NCBI GenBank assembly: GCA_958298945.1
Contig: OY282610.1
Location: 64,787,088 to 64,851,087 of the forward strand
Reading direction: 5' to 3'
Origin: Atherix ibis
Lineage: Eukaryota; Arthropoda; Insecta; Diptera; Athericidae
DNA: 64,000 bases
How positions within the stretch are numbered: the stretch's first letter is position 1; each line of letters begins with the position of its first letter. Under the pieces are notes generated by a model. It worked only from the letters and a program-made list of their open reading frames with translations, had not been told where the DNA came from and did not search any database. Positions 11,690-23,587 of this stretch are shown here, piece by piece. Both the position numbers and the translations under genes were made by a program.

Positions 11690-12060
11690 CATTTAAATTT
11701 TGTGTGTGGATTCTATGTCTCCACAGTTATCAGCTCCATGATACTCTACGCATCCCCCATCTGGACAGAAGCTATGGTGACGGTAACGTACAAGCGTCGG
11801 GTGATGGCAGAGATTCGAAAATATTTCGTACTGTCTCGTATGACGACGACGTGAGATAAATATAATCCAACGACTCAGCGTCAGCAGGAAGTACAGAAAT
11901 GAGACAGTGGCGACATGTCAGCGACACTGGGATTTATCGGTTTAAGGACACGTAGAACGGAAGAGAGCATGGAGAAATGGACCACCATGTGGCCCTATTT
12001 CTGATAGGACAAGGATGCTTCAAGCCATATCTACATCTTTTTAAGGTGAAAGTTTATGCA
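11690..12060 (+). mobile_element. R1-type LINE, C-terminal ORF2 relic
   Basis: Plus strand. VISSMILYASPIWTEAM matches the segment after the reverse transcriptase in R1-clade proteins (compare SVLLYGAPVWAKSLEL in the copy at 26.9 kb). Further on, in shifting frames, GQGCFKPYLHLFK (about 12008-12045) matches the distal tail of the same family. Frameshifts and a stop after RMTTT make it a scrap. It preserves the distal tail that the larger R1 copy at 23.6-27.3 kb has lost. Confidence 0.6.
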
Positions 12061-13460
12061 ACATGCCCTAATTGTCGGCCATAATCGCAGATACGGTGTC
12101 GTTATGATGTATGGAAAGGCATAGTTAATAAATATTACGCGGACAAATGTGCGTTTATTTATAATTTATTCCCTAGTTAAGAAATAGTGGTAAAGGATTC
12201 CGATTTGGATTTGGAGTATTTTGGAAGCATGTTGGGGATTTATATTAAATGTAAGGCAGGTCGGATCATCTACGTACGTACATAATGTGTCAGGGTAAAT
12301 AAGAAAAGAGCCAATTTCTATTTTGTAGGATATAAATGAATTTCAGAGAGATCTCTTTAAATATTTATTGCAATTTTCTGTATGCTTTCAAAAGCATTTT
12401 TTTAATATTAACACTAAATTTTTGATTAAATAATTATATATACATTTTTGAATCGGCATTGCATTCACTTATAGACTGCAACATATTACACCCCACTTGG
12501 CTGTATCAAAGGGTAACTACTTGCTGATCAATTAATCTCAATAGGATACGGGGAACAATTATTTTGCTTGGATAATGAAAATGATAGTCTATCCTTGTTC
12601 AATTCGTTTATAAACAATTTTGAAGCTGAAATTCGAGTACTCTAAAATACCATCTCAAAGGATACTCCTCCTAAAATATTGCCTAATATTTGAAAATTCT
12701 ATAAATTTATATTCTATTATACTTGGAGCATACAGTTGAGTATATTTTATAGTTTTTTTTAAAATAAATTTTCCTCCTTATTCTTAACAAAACCATGTTA
12801 TTTCCTTTTCTTTTTTTTTGACTTTAATTTATCATAATCAATTAAAAGGTTTTTTTTCGTTTACGTTGCTGCTTTTTTTATATAATATCTTTTTTTTCTA
12901 TATATTTTCTTTTTTCATCTACTATAGTATGTTCTACTTTTTATGCGTAGGTGAAATGAAACCAAAATGGAACGTGATGGGTGAATTTATGTCACATTAG
13001 GAAAACTGTGTCTATCGATATTCTTATACAAGTTACTGAATTTAAGGACATTTTTATGATATCGTTATCACAATTGATTATGATAATAGTCACAATAAGA
13101 TATAAAAGTATACTGAAAATAGGAATTTCCATATTTATTTTATTATAAATTAACAATTTCGGTGAAAATATTTTATGAGTTTTGCTACCTTTTAGATATA
13201 AGATGTCGAGTAAGTTCTTATACTTTAAAAATATGATAAACTATACACGTAAAACGAAAGCATAAAAGTTAAAGATATGATAAACTATACATGTAAAACG
13301 GTAGCATAAAAAATGTACGAATATGCATAAAAAATTAAAGTTTTCAAATTTATTTAAAAAATATTCATTCATTTTATTTTTTTTTCTGTCTAAAGTAATT
13401 TATTTAATTCTTAAGAATAATCCATCTCTTATGTTAGTTGAGGTGAAGATTTTTAAAACA
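12061..13460. other. AT-rich gene-free spacer
   Basis: No coding similarity seen. Contains poly-T/AT tracts and the short tandem duplication at 13231-13311. Confidence 0.4.
13231..13311. repeat. two-unit tandem repeat, period 44 bp
   Basis: A 37-bp block (starts ATATGATAAACTATACA, ends AGCATAAAA) occurs at 13231-13267 and again at 13275-13311 with three differences. Simple local duplication. Confidence 0.7.
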
Positions 13461-14740
13461 TACGAGGGTCATTCAACAAGTACTTAGCCTACAAAAGAAA
13501 AACGAAAATTTTGGAAAGGTGGCAATTTATTTTTCGACATACTCTGCTTCAAGCTCGATACACTTGGCCCAGCGATGCTCTAACTTTTTTAACCCGTCCA
13601 AAAAATACATTTTCTCGAGGGAAGCAAAATAGGCCTCCGTGGCGACGATGACCTCCTCATTCGACCCAAATCTATTCCCGGCGAGTGATTTTTTCAGGTT
13701 TGGAAACAAAAAGTAGTCACAGGGGGCCAAATCTGGAGAGTACGGTGGATGGGGCAGCAATTCGTAGCGCAATTCGACCAATTTGGCCATGGCAACGGCG
13801 GAGGTGTGAGCCGGCGCATTGTCGTGGTGGAACAGCACTTTTTTCTTCGCAAAGCGGGGCCGCTTTTTCTTCAATTCGACGTCAAATCGGCCCAATAAGT
13901 CAGTATAGTAGCGCCCCGTTATTGTTTTACCCTTCTCGAGGTAATCGATGTGGATCACACCTTGTGAATCCCAGAAATCGAACAGTCTTCGCCTTCTTCG
14001 GAGCACATTCGGCGGGTGAAGTCCACTGTTTCGACTGTTTCTTGGTCTCTGGTGTGTACCAGTGAATCCATGTTTCGTCGACGGTCATGAAACGACGCAA
14101 GAACTCCGCTGGATTGCGCTGAAACAGCGCCAAACACGTCGCCGATGTGGTCTCACGGTTGCGCTTGTTTTCCGGTGTGAGCAAACGCGGCACCCATCGC
14201 GCCGACAGCTTTCTCATGCCCAGTTCTTCGTGTAGAATATGATGCACCGTTCCTACTGCGATGCCCACAGTCTCAGCTATCTCGTGAACCTTCAATCGAC
14301 GGTCTGCCAATACGAGATCGTGGACTTTTTTAACGTTTTCCTCCGTAGCAGCCGTTTTCGGGGCACCTGGGCGTGGCTCATCAAAAACCGACGTGCGGCC
14401 ACGAACAAACTCGTTGAACCAATTCTTGACGGTCGCCATCGAAGGAGAAGAGTCACCATACACAGCATCCAAGCGATCTTTGATTTCGCTGCGCGTTTTC
14501 ACTTCCAAAAACAAGAATCTAATCACCGAATGATATTGTTCTTTTTCCATTTTTGTGCAACCGGCCGACACGCTCGCTTTCAAAGACTCTGAAAACAAAA
14601 CTAATGAAGGGAATCGACTGAAACAGTAGGCTTTTTTGACAGTAGGCTACTAAAAGAATGTACTGCACGATGGTAAATTTCTTTTGTGACAGCAGTTTCA
14701 TCGGGCGGTGAGGCTAAGTACTTGTTGAATGACCCTCGTA
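13461..14740 (-). mobile_element. mariner B1, DD34D family B
   Basis: Flanked by TA, with ends starting TACGAGGGTCATTCAACAAG on the left and the complementary end at 14721-14740. Family B has three copies (B1 minus; B2 and B3 plus). GC content is higher than the surroundings, consistent with a later arrival. Both ends are complete. Confidence 0.92.
13527..14550 (-). pseudogene. mariner B1 transposase pseudogene, single deletion frameshift
   Basis: The minus-strand gene starts at ATG (MEKEQYHSVIRFLF, near 14550), the only family B copy here with an intact start codon. It has the paired HTH region (14200-14540), TVDETWIHWYTPETK, HHDNAPAHTS and YSPDLAPCDYFLF with 34 residues between the second and third catalytic Asp. 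It ends at 13527 (EAEYVEK). The main lesion is a roughly 26-bp deletion near 13980, which removes the end of the AGKVMATVFW block and shifts the frame. Otherwise the reading is continuous, so this copy was lost recently. Confidence 0.88.
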
Positions 14741-15089
14741 TGTAGGAGGGCTTGGCTATTACTTTTTTTCATGTTATTCAAGACTTTGATACAATTTAAA
14801 ACTTATTTTTAGTTAATGATTGCCTTAGTGAAGACTAACACATCTAATGATTGGCTTAGTGATGTATGTCGAAGACTTTTAATTCATCTCATTTCTTGAA
14901 CTACCAGATGTCATTTGCAGAATTTGGGTTTATACTCAGTGTTCTCAAGGTATTTGAATTCCATGACAAAATTACCAACCTCTCCAATCTATATAAGTTT
15001 TTAGAAACTAGCGGTCACGATTCCAGTGGCTAAACGTTGAAATATAACCGTTTCGGCTAACGGTTTTAGACCGATTTCTCTTTTGTCAT
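14741..15089. other. spacer, nothing recognised
   Basis: AT-rich, no coding similarity; may include the upstream part of the LINE relic that follows. Confidence 0.3.
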
Positions 15090-16187
15090 GCATTTATAAG
15101 ATTCTGGAAAAAGCTCACACCCTATCAACATGCCAATTCAGACAGGAGGACTCTGACATTACTTCTTTGAGTGTTGTTAACATAGATAACAGGGAATCCT
15201 TTTATCACTTGGCTGAGTGGGGTGTAGACCCTCGTATGCTCGGTTTTTTATAATCTTACGATTCAGGCAAATGGTTATTGTTCTTCCAAACGCAGAATTC
15301 AAAATGGTATTCCCCAGGGATCTCCTCTTCCCACAACCCTCTTTAATATTTATATTCACTCCTTGGCTACATCTCTTATACCGGTTTGTCATTTCCTATA
15401 TATTATTTATTTGACAGGTTTTCATTTTTCTACATTTTGTACAATTTTTTTAACACATACATGCATGAGAACACAGTCGCTCCTATGGAGCACATAGCGG
15501 CACCAGAAAACTCCGTTAACTCTCCTCCGTCTGCCTCTGCCCTGGGTTCCTGCCTGAGGTACGGTCTTGAGGTACGGTCCGGATGCTTCCGTGAACTCTC
15601 TTTCATCTGCTTCTGCCTTTGGGTTTTTGCCTGCGGTACGGTCTTGGGTTTTTGCCTGAGGTACGGTTTTTGCCCTGAGTACGATGAAAGCCAAATGAGT
15701 TCTTGCCTGAGTCCGGTTGATTCTTCTTGTGCTGTTTCTTGATAAGGTGGTTTTTATAGCTTGCGGCTTATCAGACCAGCGAAGCAACCTCCAGTGACGT
15801 TGGGGGACCATACGGACTACATATTATAAGGCTTGTAGTCAGGCCTTTCACCCCGGCACCAATGCCGAGATGGCGGCAGCGGGAATCGAACCCGTCATTT
15901 CCTATATGCTGATAATATTGTTATTCCAGTTGTCTCTGACTCTGCGGACAATAATCTCTTCATGCCACAGAATGCAATTGCTATTGTTTGGGACTGATTT
16001 AGAAGGATTTCGGCCACTGGGTCACAACCTTGTCTTTTAGTTATCGGAAATATAGACTTTATTCAATTTTTTTGATAGCTGATAGAGAAGGTTTCAGATA
16101 GATTTTACACATTAGATACATTGTTAAGCTTTTAAATATGGTGGAGATGCTGGTTGTCAGTAAATGTGAAGTCTGATAAAGTGATGC
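15090..16187 (+). mobile_element. LINE reverse-transcriptase relic split by a 492-bp insertion
   Basis: Plus strand. RRIQNGIPQGSPLPTTLFNIYIHSLATS (15290-15375) is the reverse-transcriptase PQGSxLSPxLFNIY block. After the insertion at 15402-15893 the frame continues as HFLYADNIVIPVVSDSADN, where YADN stands for the catalytic Y/FADD motif (second Asp to Asn). The LINE clade cannot be set. Mariner A2 begins at 16188 and may also lie within this relic. Confidence 0.6.
15402..15893 (-). mobile_element. unclassified 492-bp insertion with a tRNA 3'-end-like terminus
   Basis: Flanked by a 14-bp direct repeat GTCATTTCCTATAT (15388-15401 and 15894-15907), the length expected for target-primed reverse transcription. 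Read on the minus strand it begins with a perfect T-arm (CGGGTTCGATTCCCG) followed by CTGCCGCCA, like the 3' end of a tRNA, and finishes with an A-rich tail (GTCAAATAAATAAT). Inside are degenerate repeats of GGTACGGTCTTG/TTGCCTGAG (15550-15700). It could be a 5'-truncated tRNA-related SINE. Read the other way, TGGCGGCAGCGGGAATCG is what a primer-binding site next to an LTR would look like, but the 14-bp flanks argue against an LTR element. A 129-codon open frame on the minus strand has no recognisable domain. Confidence 0.55.
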
Positions 16188-17469
16188 TACGTTCAATAAG
16201 TCCTTAGAAAAAAATGGAAAAAAACTGTTTTTTTTAAAAAAAAAATTTTATTTTTCAACATAATATCCTTTTAGCTCTATACACTTTTTCAACCGTTTTT
16301 CGAAAATTTCTATCCCGTCCAAAAAATAGGATTTCGGAAGTTCTGCAAAATACTCATCCGTTTGAGCAATGAGGTCCTCGTTGGAAGTGAACCGTCGTCC
16401 GCCAAGCCATTTCTTCAGATTGGGGAAAAGAAAATAGTCACTCGGGGCCAAATCTGGTGAATAAGCGGGATGCTGCAACAATTCCATTCTCAATTCCACA
16501 ATTTTGGCCATGGAAACAGCGCAGGTGTTTTGCACACGCGCATTGTCCTGATGCAAGAGGATTTTTTTTTCTTCAGATGGGAGCGTTTCTCTTTGATTTC
16601 CTTGCTCAACCGTTGCAATAACGACGCGTAATACGCTCCTGTTATTGTTTTTCCTTTTTCCAAGTAGTCGATAAAAATGATGACCTGCGAATCCCAAAAG
16701 ACCGTGGCCATCACCTTGCCGGCCGATGGCACAGTTTTTGCCTTCTTTGGAGCCCGTTCACCCTTGAAAATCCACTGTGATTACTGTCTCTTCGTTTCTG
16801 GAGTATAGAAGTGTATCCAGGTTTCGTCCACAGTGACATATCGACGAAGGAATTCGGCAGGATTGCGATGAAAGAGTGCCAACATAGCCTCAGAGTCCAC
16901 TACATGATTGCGCTTATTCTCCTCTGAGAGCAAACGCGGCACCCATCTTGCCGAAATTTTTTTCACAGACAATTTTTCATGCAAAATTGAAGCGACTGTA
17001 CCTTGTGTTATGCCCGTGGCCTCAACTAATTCGCGCACTTTAATTCGCCGATCGTTCAAAATCAGATCGTGGATTTTGTCGATGATTTCTGGAGAGACAC
17101 CTCAACTGGGCGTCCTGAACGATGTTCATCTTTTGTGGATGAACGGCCACGTTTAAATTCATTCACCCAATTGTAAACCGTCGCAAACACAGATGCAGAT
17201 GTGCCATGAATTGTAAACTGCATTCAAATCGGCTTTGATTTTTTCGGGCTTAAGCCTTTCAAATGGAGATGTTTGATGACAGCCCTAAACTCGCTTTTTT
17301 CCATTGTTATGCACAAATAAATGTCGTTAACTTTAATCGACGATAGAAATTGACGTACGCTATGGATCGAGCTGAAATTTTGATAGCTTTCCTGTCGATA
17401 ATGCGACTTTACCGACACTACGAGCGCAATTTTTCGGATTTTCTAAGGACTTATTGAACGACCCTCGTA
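16188..17469 (-). mobile_element. mariner A2, family A
   Basis: The right end is intact (complement of TACGAGGGTCGTTCAATAAG at 17449-17469). The left end reads TACGTTCAATAAGTCC, having lost about seven bases (GAGGGTC) of the terminal repeat. Full-length otherwise. With one end damaged it would be a poor substrate even with transposase supplied. Confidence 0.9.
16248..17310 (-). pseudogene. mariner A2 transposase pseudogene
   Basis: Minus strand with an intact start region (MEKSEFRAVIKHLHLKGLSP, near 17245-17304). The next part (HTH, 16781-17059) and VTVDETWIHFYTPETKR are readable. A stop replaces Ser in the RQSSQW block near 16785, and frameshifts lie in the poly-T stretch at 16560-16575 and near 16525 (NARVQNTC). 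YSPDLAPSDYF is intact. Frameshifts near 17095 and 17235 also interrupt the N-terminus. Confidence 0.85.
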
Positions 17470-17744
17470 TTAAAGTTACGATTATAAATGCCCTGTAAGG
17501 CGGGACGATGCTCCATTACCGCACTACGATGCCAGCAGCAAAACTTAAGCTTGGTGAGACTACGGTTAACTATTGTACTAGACTGGCTAGTGAACTTACT
17601 ACTTGTCGGATCTGGCCGCAAGACTTTCTCTCTTTACTTTCTCAATTATTCAGATCAGCTTTGAAATTGTGTTGTAAAATCAAAGTTTGTTCGTTAATGT
17701 CAGTTTTCATCGATCATCTAGTAGCCTAATTAGTTTTTAATAAC
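17470..17744. other. spacer
   Basis: No recognisable coding segment; could be the continuation of a LINE relic but no motif supports it. Confidence 0.25.
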
Positions 17745-18335
17745 GTCTGTTGAGTTCAAGCCTTTTTAAACTGGCATGAAGGTTCCACGTAACCTTTCTA
17801 CGTCAGGAATTTGCCATGAATTGTTTCTGTTAGCGTAGTTTATTGCTTGGTCGAATTATAATGTCATTACGGTTACTAGGGATAGGTGGTTTTCCATATA
17901 GTATGTAAATAACATGAACCCATTTCTGTTCAGTTATGTTGACTCTTCAATTTGTCCTTTTGAAAATGGGATTGTAGATCAGTGATAGCTATTTGGAAAT
18001 TTCTTAAAAGTGGCATCTGTATGTAAAAATTGGCGTTATCATTTGGACGGCTCTTATAGTTTTGAGATAAGTTGGTATGACGTAAATATAAACTTTATAG
18101 GAAATGGTTCAAGGAACATCAGCTGCAATACGACAAATATCGCAATATTCAATATTAACTAAAACTTGGCAATGAGGTTGGTAACGGAATGATTTTGAAA
18201 TAACAAAGTTTACGTAGGAAAGGAAACTCTTAAGATTCCAGAACAAACTCGGGATAAAAAGTGAAACATTCCTGGACAATACTACTTTTGCCCAACAGAT
18301 GACGCAATACAATCATTTACGGGATGATATTGTTG
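17745..18335 (-). mobile_element. jockey-clade LINE relic
   Basis: Minus strand. The block near 17755-17800 matches the post-RT region of the jockey relic at 23370-23420 (both encode a WNPHTRLKRVE-like segment). The 18109-18312 stretch aligns loosely with the KSFLS..FRYQ..CQV...AAGVPQ part of the reverse transcriptase as seen in the 27.3-27.6 kb copy. No YADD motif survives. Weak but consistent in order and strand. Confidence 0.45.
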
Positions 18336-18666
18336 GATTATGGAGAGATCTCATTGAAAAGCTAATCGGGGATTATTTTTTCAGCTTCAATAATGGGATG
18401 ACTTTGAAGAATTTACGGTTTTGTTGATTTAGGAATCATTTTGATGATAGAAGATTTCTAGAGTAATGGTGGTGCGGAGAATGGTCTAAAAAAATAAGTT
18501 ATTAAAAGTAAAGTAGCTGTTTGAAATTCGTTTTAGGATTGCAGATGTTTTTAAATCATAATCTTCAACTTTTTTCTTGGGAAGTTGGTGCATTACGTTT
18601 TCAATTTCGGATGGAACAAAATTTTTGGACGTAAAACTCATGAGAAGTGGTATTATAAGTTTGTTA
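18336..18666. other. spacer
   Basis: Nothing recognised. Confidence 0.25.
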
Positions 18667-19180
18667 TACGAGGTCTGTTTAAAAAAGCATCACGAATTTT
18701 GAATTTCCGCGGGTTATATATATTCAATTTTCTATTTTTTGTAGAAATAGTTATGTTGGTACTTGTCCCTCACTTATGCCGATAAGTTCGGCCATTTTGA
18801 ATGTTCAGTTAATTTTTGACAGCTGTTTTGCTTGCACGTGTTTCGGCTCGTCTTCGATTTTTGACCATTTTCGACCAAAAACAACATTGCATTAACATTG
18901 CTAAGGAGCTGTTGAACTCTATCCGCGACGACCCAAATTTGCTCCAGAGGGTGATAACTAATAAAGAATCATAGATTTACAGTTCTGACGTTAAAACTAA
19001 AGCTCAATCATCCAAATGGAAGCCGCCGCATGAGCCAAGACCGAAAAAAGCGCACCAAGTTCTGTCGAATGTGAGGGTTTTGCTTCGATTGCAGGGGCGT
19101 GGTGCATCATGAGTTCTTGCCACAGTGTAGAACGTACAGTAAGGAATATTACCTGTAAGTTATGCGCAAGTTGCGTTAAG
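18667..19180 (+). mobile_element. mariner I2, truncated family I copy
   Basis: Begins at TA with TACGAGGTCTGTTTAAAAAAGC, the family I end (compare the right end of I1 near 35400-35427). About 500 bp align with the 5' part of I1, including LLNSIRDDPNLLQRVIT and HEPRPKKAHQV. An internal stretch encoding the HTH is deleted near 18860-18890. It stops after the EYYLxVM-equivalent, near 19180, without a second end. Dead remnant. Confidence 0.75.
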
Positions 19181-19344
19181 TTAGATGCAAAAAACTTTAA
19201 TTCATTTAAAAGAAATCTAAAACTTTATTTTTTACTTGCATAAGAGGAAGACAATGATCAATAATAGTGAATATAAAAATTATTTCAATACGATTATAAG
19301 TCAATTAGCCTTTCTAGTAAATTTCTGTCTAGCACATTTGACAC

Positions 19345-19665
19345 CTTTAGAAGTATAAAGCCAATATTATTTTGTATGCTCGTTCTCTTGGCAATGGCGG
19401 CACTGTATTATTTCTTTTGCCGAGAGCAGCTCATCCACCTTAATTTTCGAGTATACGAAATTATTCAACGTCAAAAAATTTTTCTTGTTTAGGACATGTT
19501 GCAAATTGAAGTAAAGTAGTAGGAGTAGTAGGAGTGGTTTGAGATTTGCTTTCCAAATTACGTTGGATATATTTCTCATTTGGTACTCAAGTACTTTCTT
19601 ACACGAAAACTCTCCCGTACTTCGTGATTTAATGAGCTAGTTTATAGAAAATTCGAATATTTTTT
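19345..19665 (-). mobile_element. jockey-clade LINE gag (ORF1) relic
   Basis: Minus strand. MRNISNVIWKANLKPLLL...KIKVDELLSAKEIIQCRHCQENEHTK follows the PRE_C2HC part of jockey-clade gag proteins, where a K.IK.E segment leads into a C-x2-C-x4-H zinc knuckle (here CRHCQENEH). Only this fragment is left, with a Leu-rich low-complexity stretch made by a repeated AGT/AGG triplet run near 19515-19535. Confidence 0.6.
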
Positions 19666-20899
19666 ATAAAAAGCGGTGGCAATTTTTGCTGATCTGAAGG
19701 AGAAGTAGCTTTTTTGGCATAAGTTTTGTCATCAGTAAATATATGGAAATAATTTTATTCCTTTGAAAATATTATTGGCTTTAATTTTTTTGTCACACTC
19801 ATCGAGGAGGCAGGATATTACGAATGGATTGATTCCTCTTTGGGCAGCCAACTGGTTTCATGAAGATAATTTTTAAATTATTGATAGATTTGCACTGATC
19901 AGTTGCATATACTTCCTTCTCAATAACCAAGATTGCAGCATATTTGGTATTTTAGTGTCACTATTACTTTTTATTGCACTTTCTATAAATCACATTCGAT
20001 ATATATTTAGTAATAATTGTAAATTTGACCATAATATTGAAATAGCAATTAATCAAAATAGTAAATGAATATTGCATTAATTCAGAGTAAATCAAATGGT
20101 TAAGAAAACAAACACATCAGAATGGAAAAACTATTAGTTATGCTACCTTCCCTATTTACAATCGTCGGTATTTGAAAGAAAATTTGTTTATTTTATGAGT
20201 GGTTTACTCTCACATATTTCTGTCCTGTCATTGTAGTGTCTTTGCCATAAAATCTGCTTGTTACAATATACATGAAGTTATAAATAGCTAAACAAATGAG
20301 AAAAAAAATATATTTCTCACACCGTCAATGATATCCTCCTCTATTCAAACTGGAATAACCGAATACATTCAAATTTGATCGAAAACTTATTATGATAGGT
20401 TATAAAGTCGTTACTGTCCCGGACATAATGATTAAAAAAATCACCAATACACACATATCATATAAAATTGAATCAACACACAAATATTACTGTGCTGCTA
20501 AAGGTGTGAATATTACGAGTATGATCATTTAATTTCCTCTACTACTTAGAGGGTATCCTTACTATTAACGACGTTGCATGTTTTCCATCTCCCTTATTAC
20601 GAGTGCATTTTGAGGAAATTTTAAAATGACAACAAAGAATAAGTAAAAATTTGAACAGTAAGCACATCTGTACGTAACTACTTATAATCTAGTCTAAAGA
20701 GCAACTCTGTTTTGGGTGACAAAATATCGCACAGTAAAATTGAAAAAATCGATATCACGATTGAGTGTCAATTTATATGGACATATTTTATTATCCTCAA
20801 CGGTAGACGATAGTAATTTAATCAAATTACATATAAATACGAAAATATTTTTATTGTTCAATAAAGCAACGAACTCAGACTTAACTACTTATTAATGAA
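19666..20899. other. AT-rich gene-free spacer
   Basis: No coding or RNA feature recognised on either strand. Confidence 0.35.
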
Positions 20900-22850
20900 G
20901 TGTTTTATTATGTAACATGTCATGCCTACCATCGACAAGTGCTGTTGCCAGAGAAATGCTGACTATGAAAAAAAAATCCCGGTAACCGTTGGGAAAATGA
21001 CAAAAAGGACAGCAAAAGAGATCCAATTCGGTAATTTCATCTCTCATTTCACCGCAAGGGAAGAAAAACTCAGGTAATCGACTATTCGGTAACAAAATCA
21101 AATTGATTCATTATCCGAGAATAATGGTAATGATCACCAAGATAAAAATCTGTTTGACGTATTGTCCGTTAGTGATAGTATTGAAAATACATTTGAAGAA
21201 TCTGAAATAAAATAAAAAAGACCGCCCATTTTTATTTAAAATGTGCAGAATTATGGAGAGTTAAAATAGTCAACCGCTAAGCTAATTAAATACAACTAAT
21301 TTACTTGCAAGGCTCAAACAAAGGGCCTTACAATCTATCCAAACTCTAACCAATCGTATAGTAGAGTCATCCAATTACTGGATGAGGAGAATCTTGGATA
21401 CCACACTTATCAGAGTTAGTAGATACCACAATACCACACCACTCCAACAACGAATATTAAATACGAACTAGAGATAATAGGGTTTAAATTTCGGAATATA
21501 TCTAACGTTTATCAAAGAGTCACCTCCAGACCACTGCCACTTTTCTTTGGAGACATGGAGTCGTCTGCCAAATATAAAAAAGTCTTTGCGGTTAATACTT
21601 TGGTCTAAAAGTTGAGAAGCCACACCAAGGGGCTACATGGCACCGCAACACTTATTTGCAATAACTGAATTAAAAATGGGTACCTCCCTACGATATTGTC
21701 TGCAGATATTGTAACCATTCAAAAGAAATCTTCATCTTAGGTAGACTTAACCTCTTCATCGAGGAAGAAAATATAATTCCAGAATAATTCCAATATGGGT
21801 TTCGTGAAAGCCACTCTACACAGCACGCACATTTTATTTCAAAATGAAATTTCCAAAACATTTGGTTAATCTAATAATTAGTTTTCTAGTTTTTAGAAAA
21901 GCCAGACTGAAATGTGGAGACGTATACTCACGGTTCTTCGAGTATTCTCAGGCATACCCCAAGGCTCATTAATTGGTCCTAAGCTAAATAAGCTTTACAT
22001 TATAAATATATATAAGGTCCAATTAATAAAAATACTCAGATGGTATTATAAGCCGACGACACCCTAGTTTACATTGCATCAATGCGACCTAAAATAGCAT
22101 TGGAAGCTATGAAAATAGCTGTCAATAAACTGACAGTATACTATAAGGAATGGGGTCTTTCAGTAAACATTCCAAAGTCAGAGGGCTACCTCGTTAATGA
22201 GGCACGTGGTGCATGTTAAGTATCTAGGCTTGCATATTAACAAGAACCACAAAGTCAACTCATTCGTCAGGGATAAAATTAAAAAAGCCAACGGTATATT
22301 TTGCAGGCTTCTGAAAATGTATTGCTCAAAAAGCCTACGCAAGGACGTCAAACTTATTATCTATAAGCAATTTATAAGAGCATACCTACGCTATGGCTTC
22401 CCCATCTGGTCATCTATGGTATTTCCCCAACAGTAGCAACTGAACTGTACAGGTTGGAAAGGAAGATCTGACGAAAAGCCAAAGAGCTCGGAAGATCTAT
22501 ACATACAAAAAAGTTTATTTCTAATGGCAGGTTATACCGGGAGGCAAAAAGTTTATATTTGTAGTATGGTAAATAGAGATAATGCATAAATAGGTGAAAT
22601 CATTAGCCCATCATCAAAACAGGGAAGTAAGGCAGCTGACGGAAGACAACTTACTGGAGATCTTGCAAAAATCCAAGTTCCTGTCGCCGTTACTTCTAGT
22701 GAGTGACAGAGAAGTAGCTCTGAAACAACGTCTCCAGATGTACAAGAAGAAGCCAAAGGGACAACATCGAGGGTAGCAACTATGTGTACATCGCACGAGG
22801 TTGGAAGCACCAAAGGGAAACAAGTGGACACGTCGAACGCAGCAGCTGCT
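20900..22850 (+). mobile_element. jockey-clade LINE relic with gag and reverse-transcriptase pieces
   Basis: Plus strand, with many lesions. Gag: RPPIFI.NVQNYGEL (about 21220-21260), KAQTKGLTIYPNSNQSYSRVIQLLDEENLGYHTYQ (21300-21415), then IIGFKFRNISNVYQRVTSRPLPLFFGDMES (21465-21560, PRE_C2HC). Reverse transcriptase: FQYGFRESHSTQHA (21790), PQGSLIGP (21958-21981), ADDTLVYIASMRPK (22050-22090), then HVKYLGLHINKNHK...LKMYCSKSLRKDVKLIIYKQFIRAYLRYGFPIWSS (22197-22436). The zinc knuckle and endonuclease between gag and RT are missing. Tail to about 22850. Abuts the tail-to-tail minus-strand jockey relic. Confidence 0.75.
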
Positions 22851-22854
22851 GGAT

Positions 22855-23587
22855 TAAAATATAGAATATAGAATTTAGTTTTCAGTTCTTAGATTAGTTT
22901 TAAAAATAATTGTAAAAAAATGCATGTTTAGTTATAAGAGTAGATTTAAGGTTTAAGTTTAAGGTTAGGAAGTGGGAGTAAACATACATCGGCATTTCTC
23001 CAACTAATGGAAGTTAGATTCCTCTAGAAAATATCTAGGCCATTGTCTCTTAAGTCTCTGATAAGTGTTTCCGAGGAGGGCAGTACAAGACAATTCTCTC
23101 ATATAAAATGCACAGGTCATGCACAAAGGGAACTTTTAAATCACGATTAATTACGTGTATGTTGTTACGAACATACAAGCGAGCATCAACAATTTTGCGG
23201 AGGATCTTGGATTGTAACGACTGGACACGATAAGAATTGAAACGTTTCGTTTAATTCCAAAGTTCAATCCCATATATCCAAATAGGTTTTATAATTGCAT
23301 TGTATATTAGAAGTTTACTTTTGATTGTTAGTTTCGAGCGTTTTTCAAGTAGTCTAAGGTAACGTCTGTTAGCTTCAACTCTTTTTAGTCTAGTATGTGG
23401 GTTCCACGTTAATCTCTTGTACACGTAAAGTCCCAAATAACGTACTTTGTAAGATTGTGGAATCATGTTGCTATTAAGGTATAAATGGTAGGTTTTCCTT
23501 GACAAAGTGTGAAAGTAATATGAGTACTTTTCTGTCCATTTACCCTCACTCTCCATCTCTTAAACCAGGATTGAAGGTTGTGTATAT
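22855..23587 (-). mobile_element. jockey-clade LINE relic, 3' half (split by the R1 LINE)
   Basis: Minus strand, continuing from 27311-27790. Encodes KVRYLGLYVYKRLTWNPHTRLKRVEANRRYLRLLEKRSKLTIKSKLLIYNAIIKPIWIYGIELWN (23251-23480), then the C-terminal RVQSLQSKILRKIVDARLYVRNN...NRDLKVPFV segment (23110-23240). This is the standard post-RT domain of jockey-clade ORF2. The tail (22855-22990) is AT-rich with repeated TTAAACTTAAACCTTAAA-type words on the minus strand. The 14 bp at 23574-23587 are one arm of the R1 target-site duplication. Confidence 0.8.

Noticed and set aside
14239..14592. 117-codon plus-strand frame over mariner B1 (and its equivalents at 40760-41104 and 57380-57745)
   Set aside because: Antisense shadow of the conserved HTH-coding region; repeated only because the element is repeated.
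15550..15700. Possible CRISPR-like or minisatellite array (GGTACGGTCTTG repeats)
   Set aside because: Units are irregular in length and spacing, and the context is eukaryotic; a degenerate internal repeat of the insertion is enough.
15422..15811. 129-codon minus-strand frame inside the 492-bp insertion
   Set aside because: Arg/Gln/Thr-rich translation of a degenerate repeat; better explained as non-coding SINE-like DNA.
22570..22830. Opposite-strand frames suggesting a small secreted protein (22553-22831 minus)
   Set aside because: Lies in the tail of the jockey-clade relic; the plus-strand reading fits a LINE C-terminus better.
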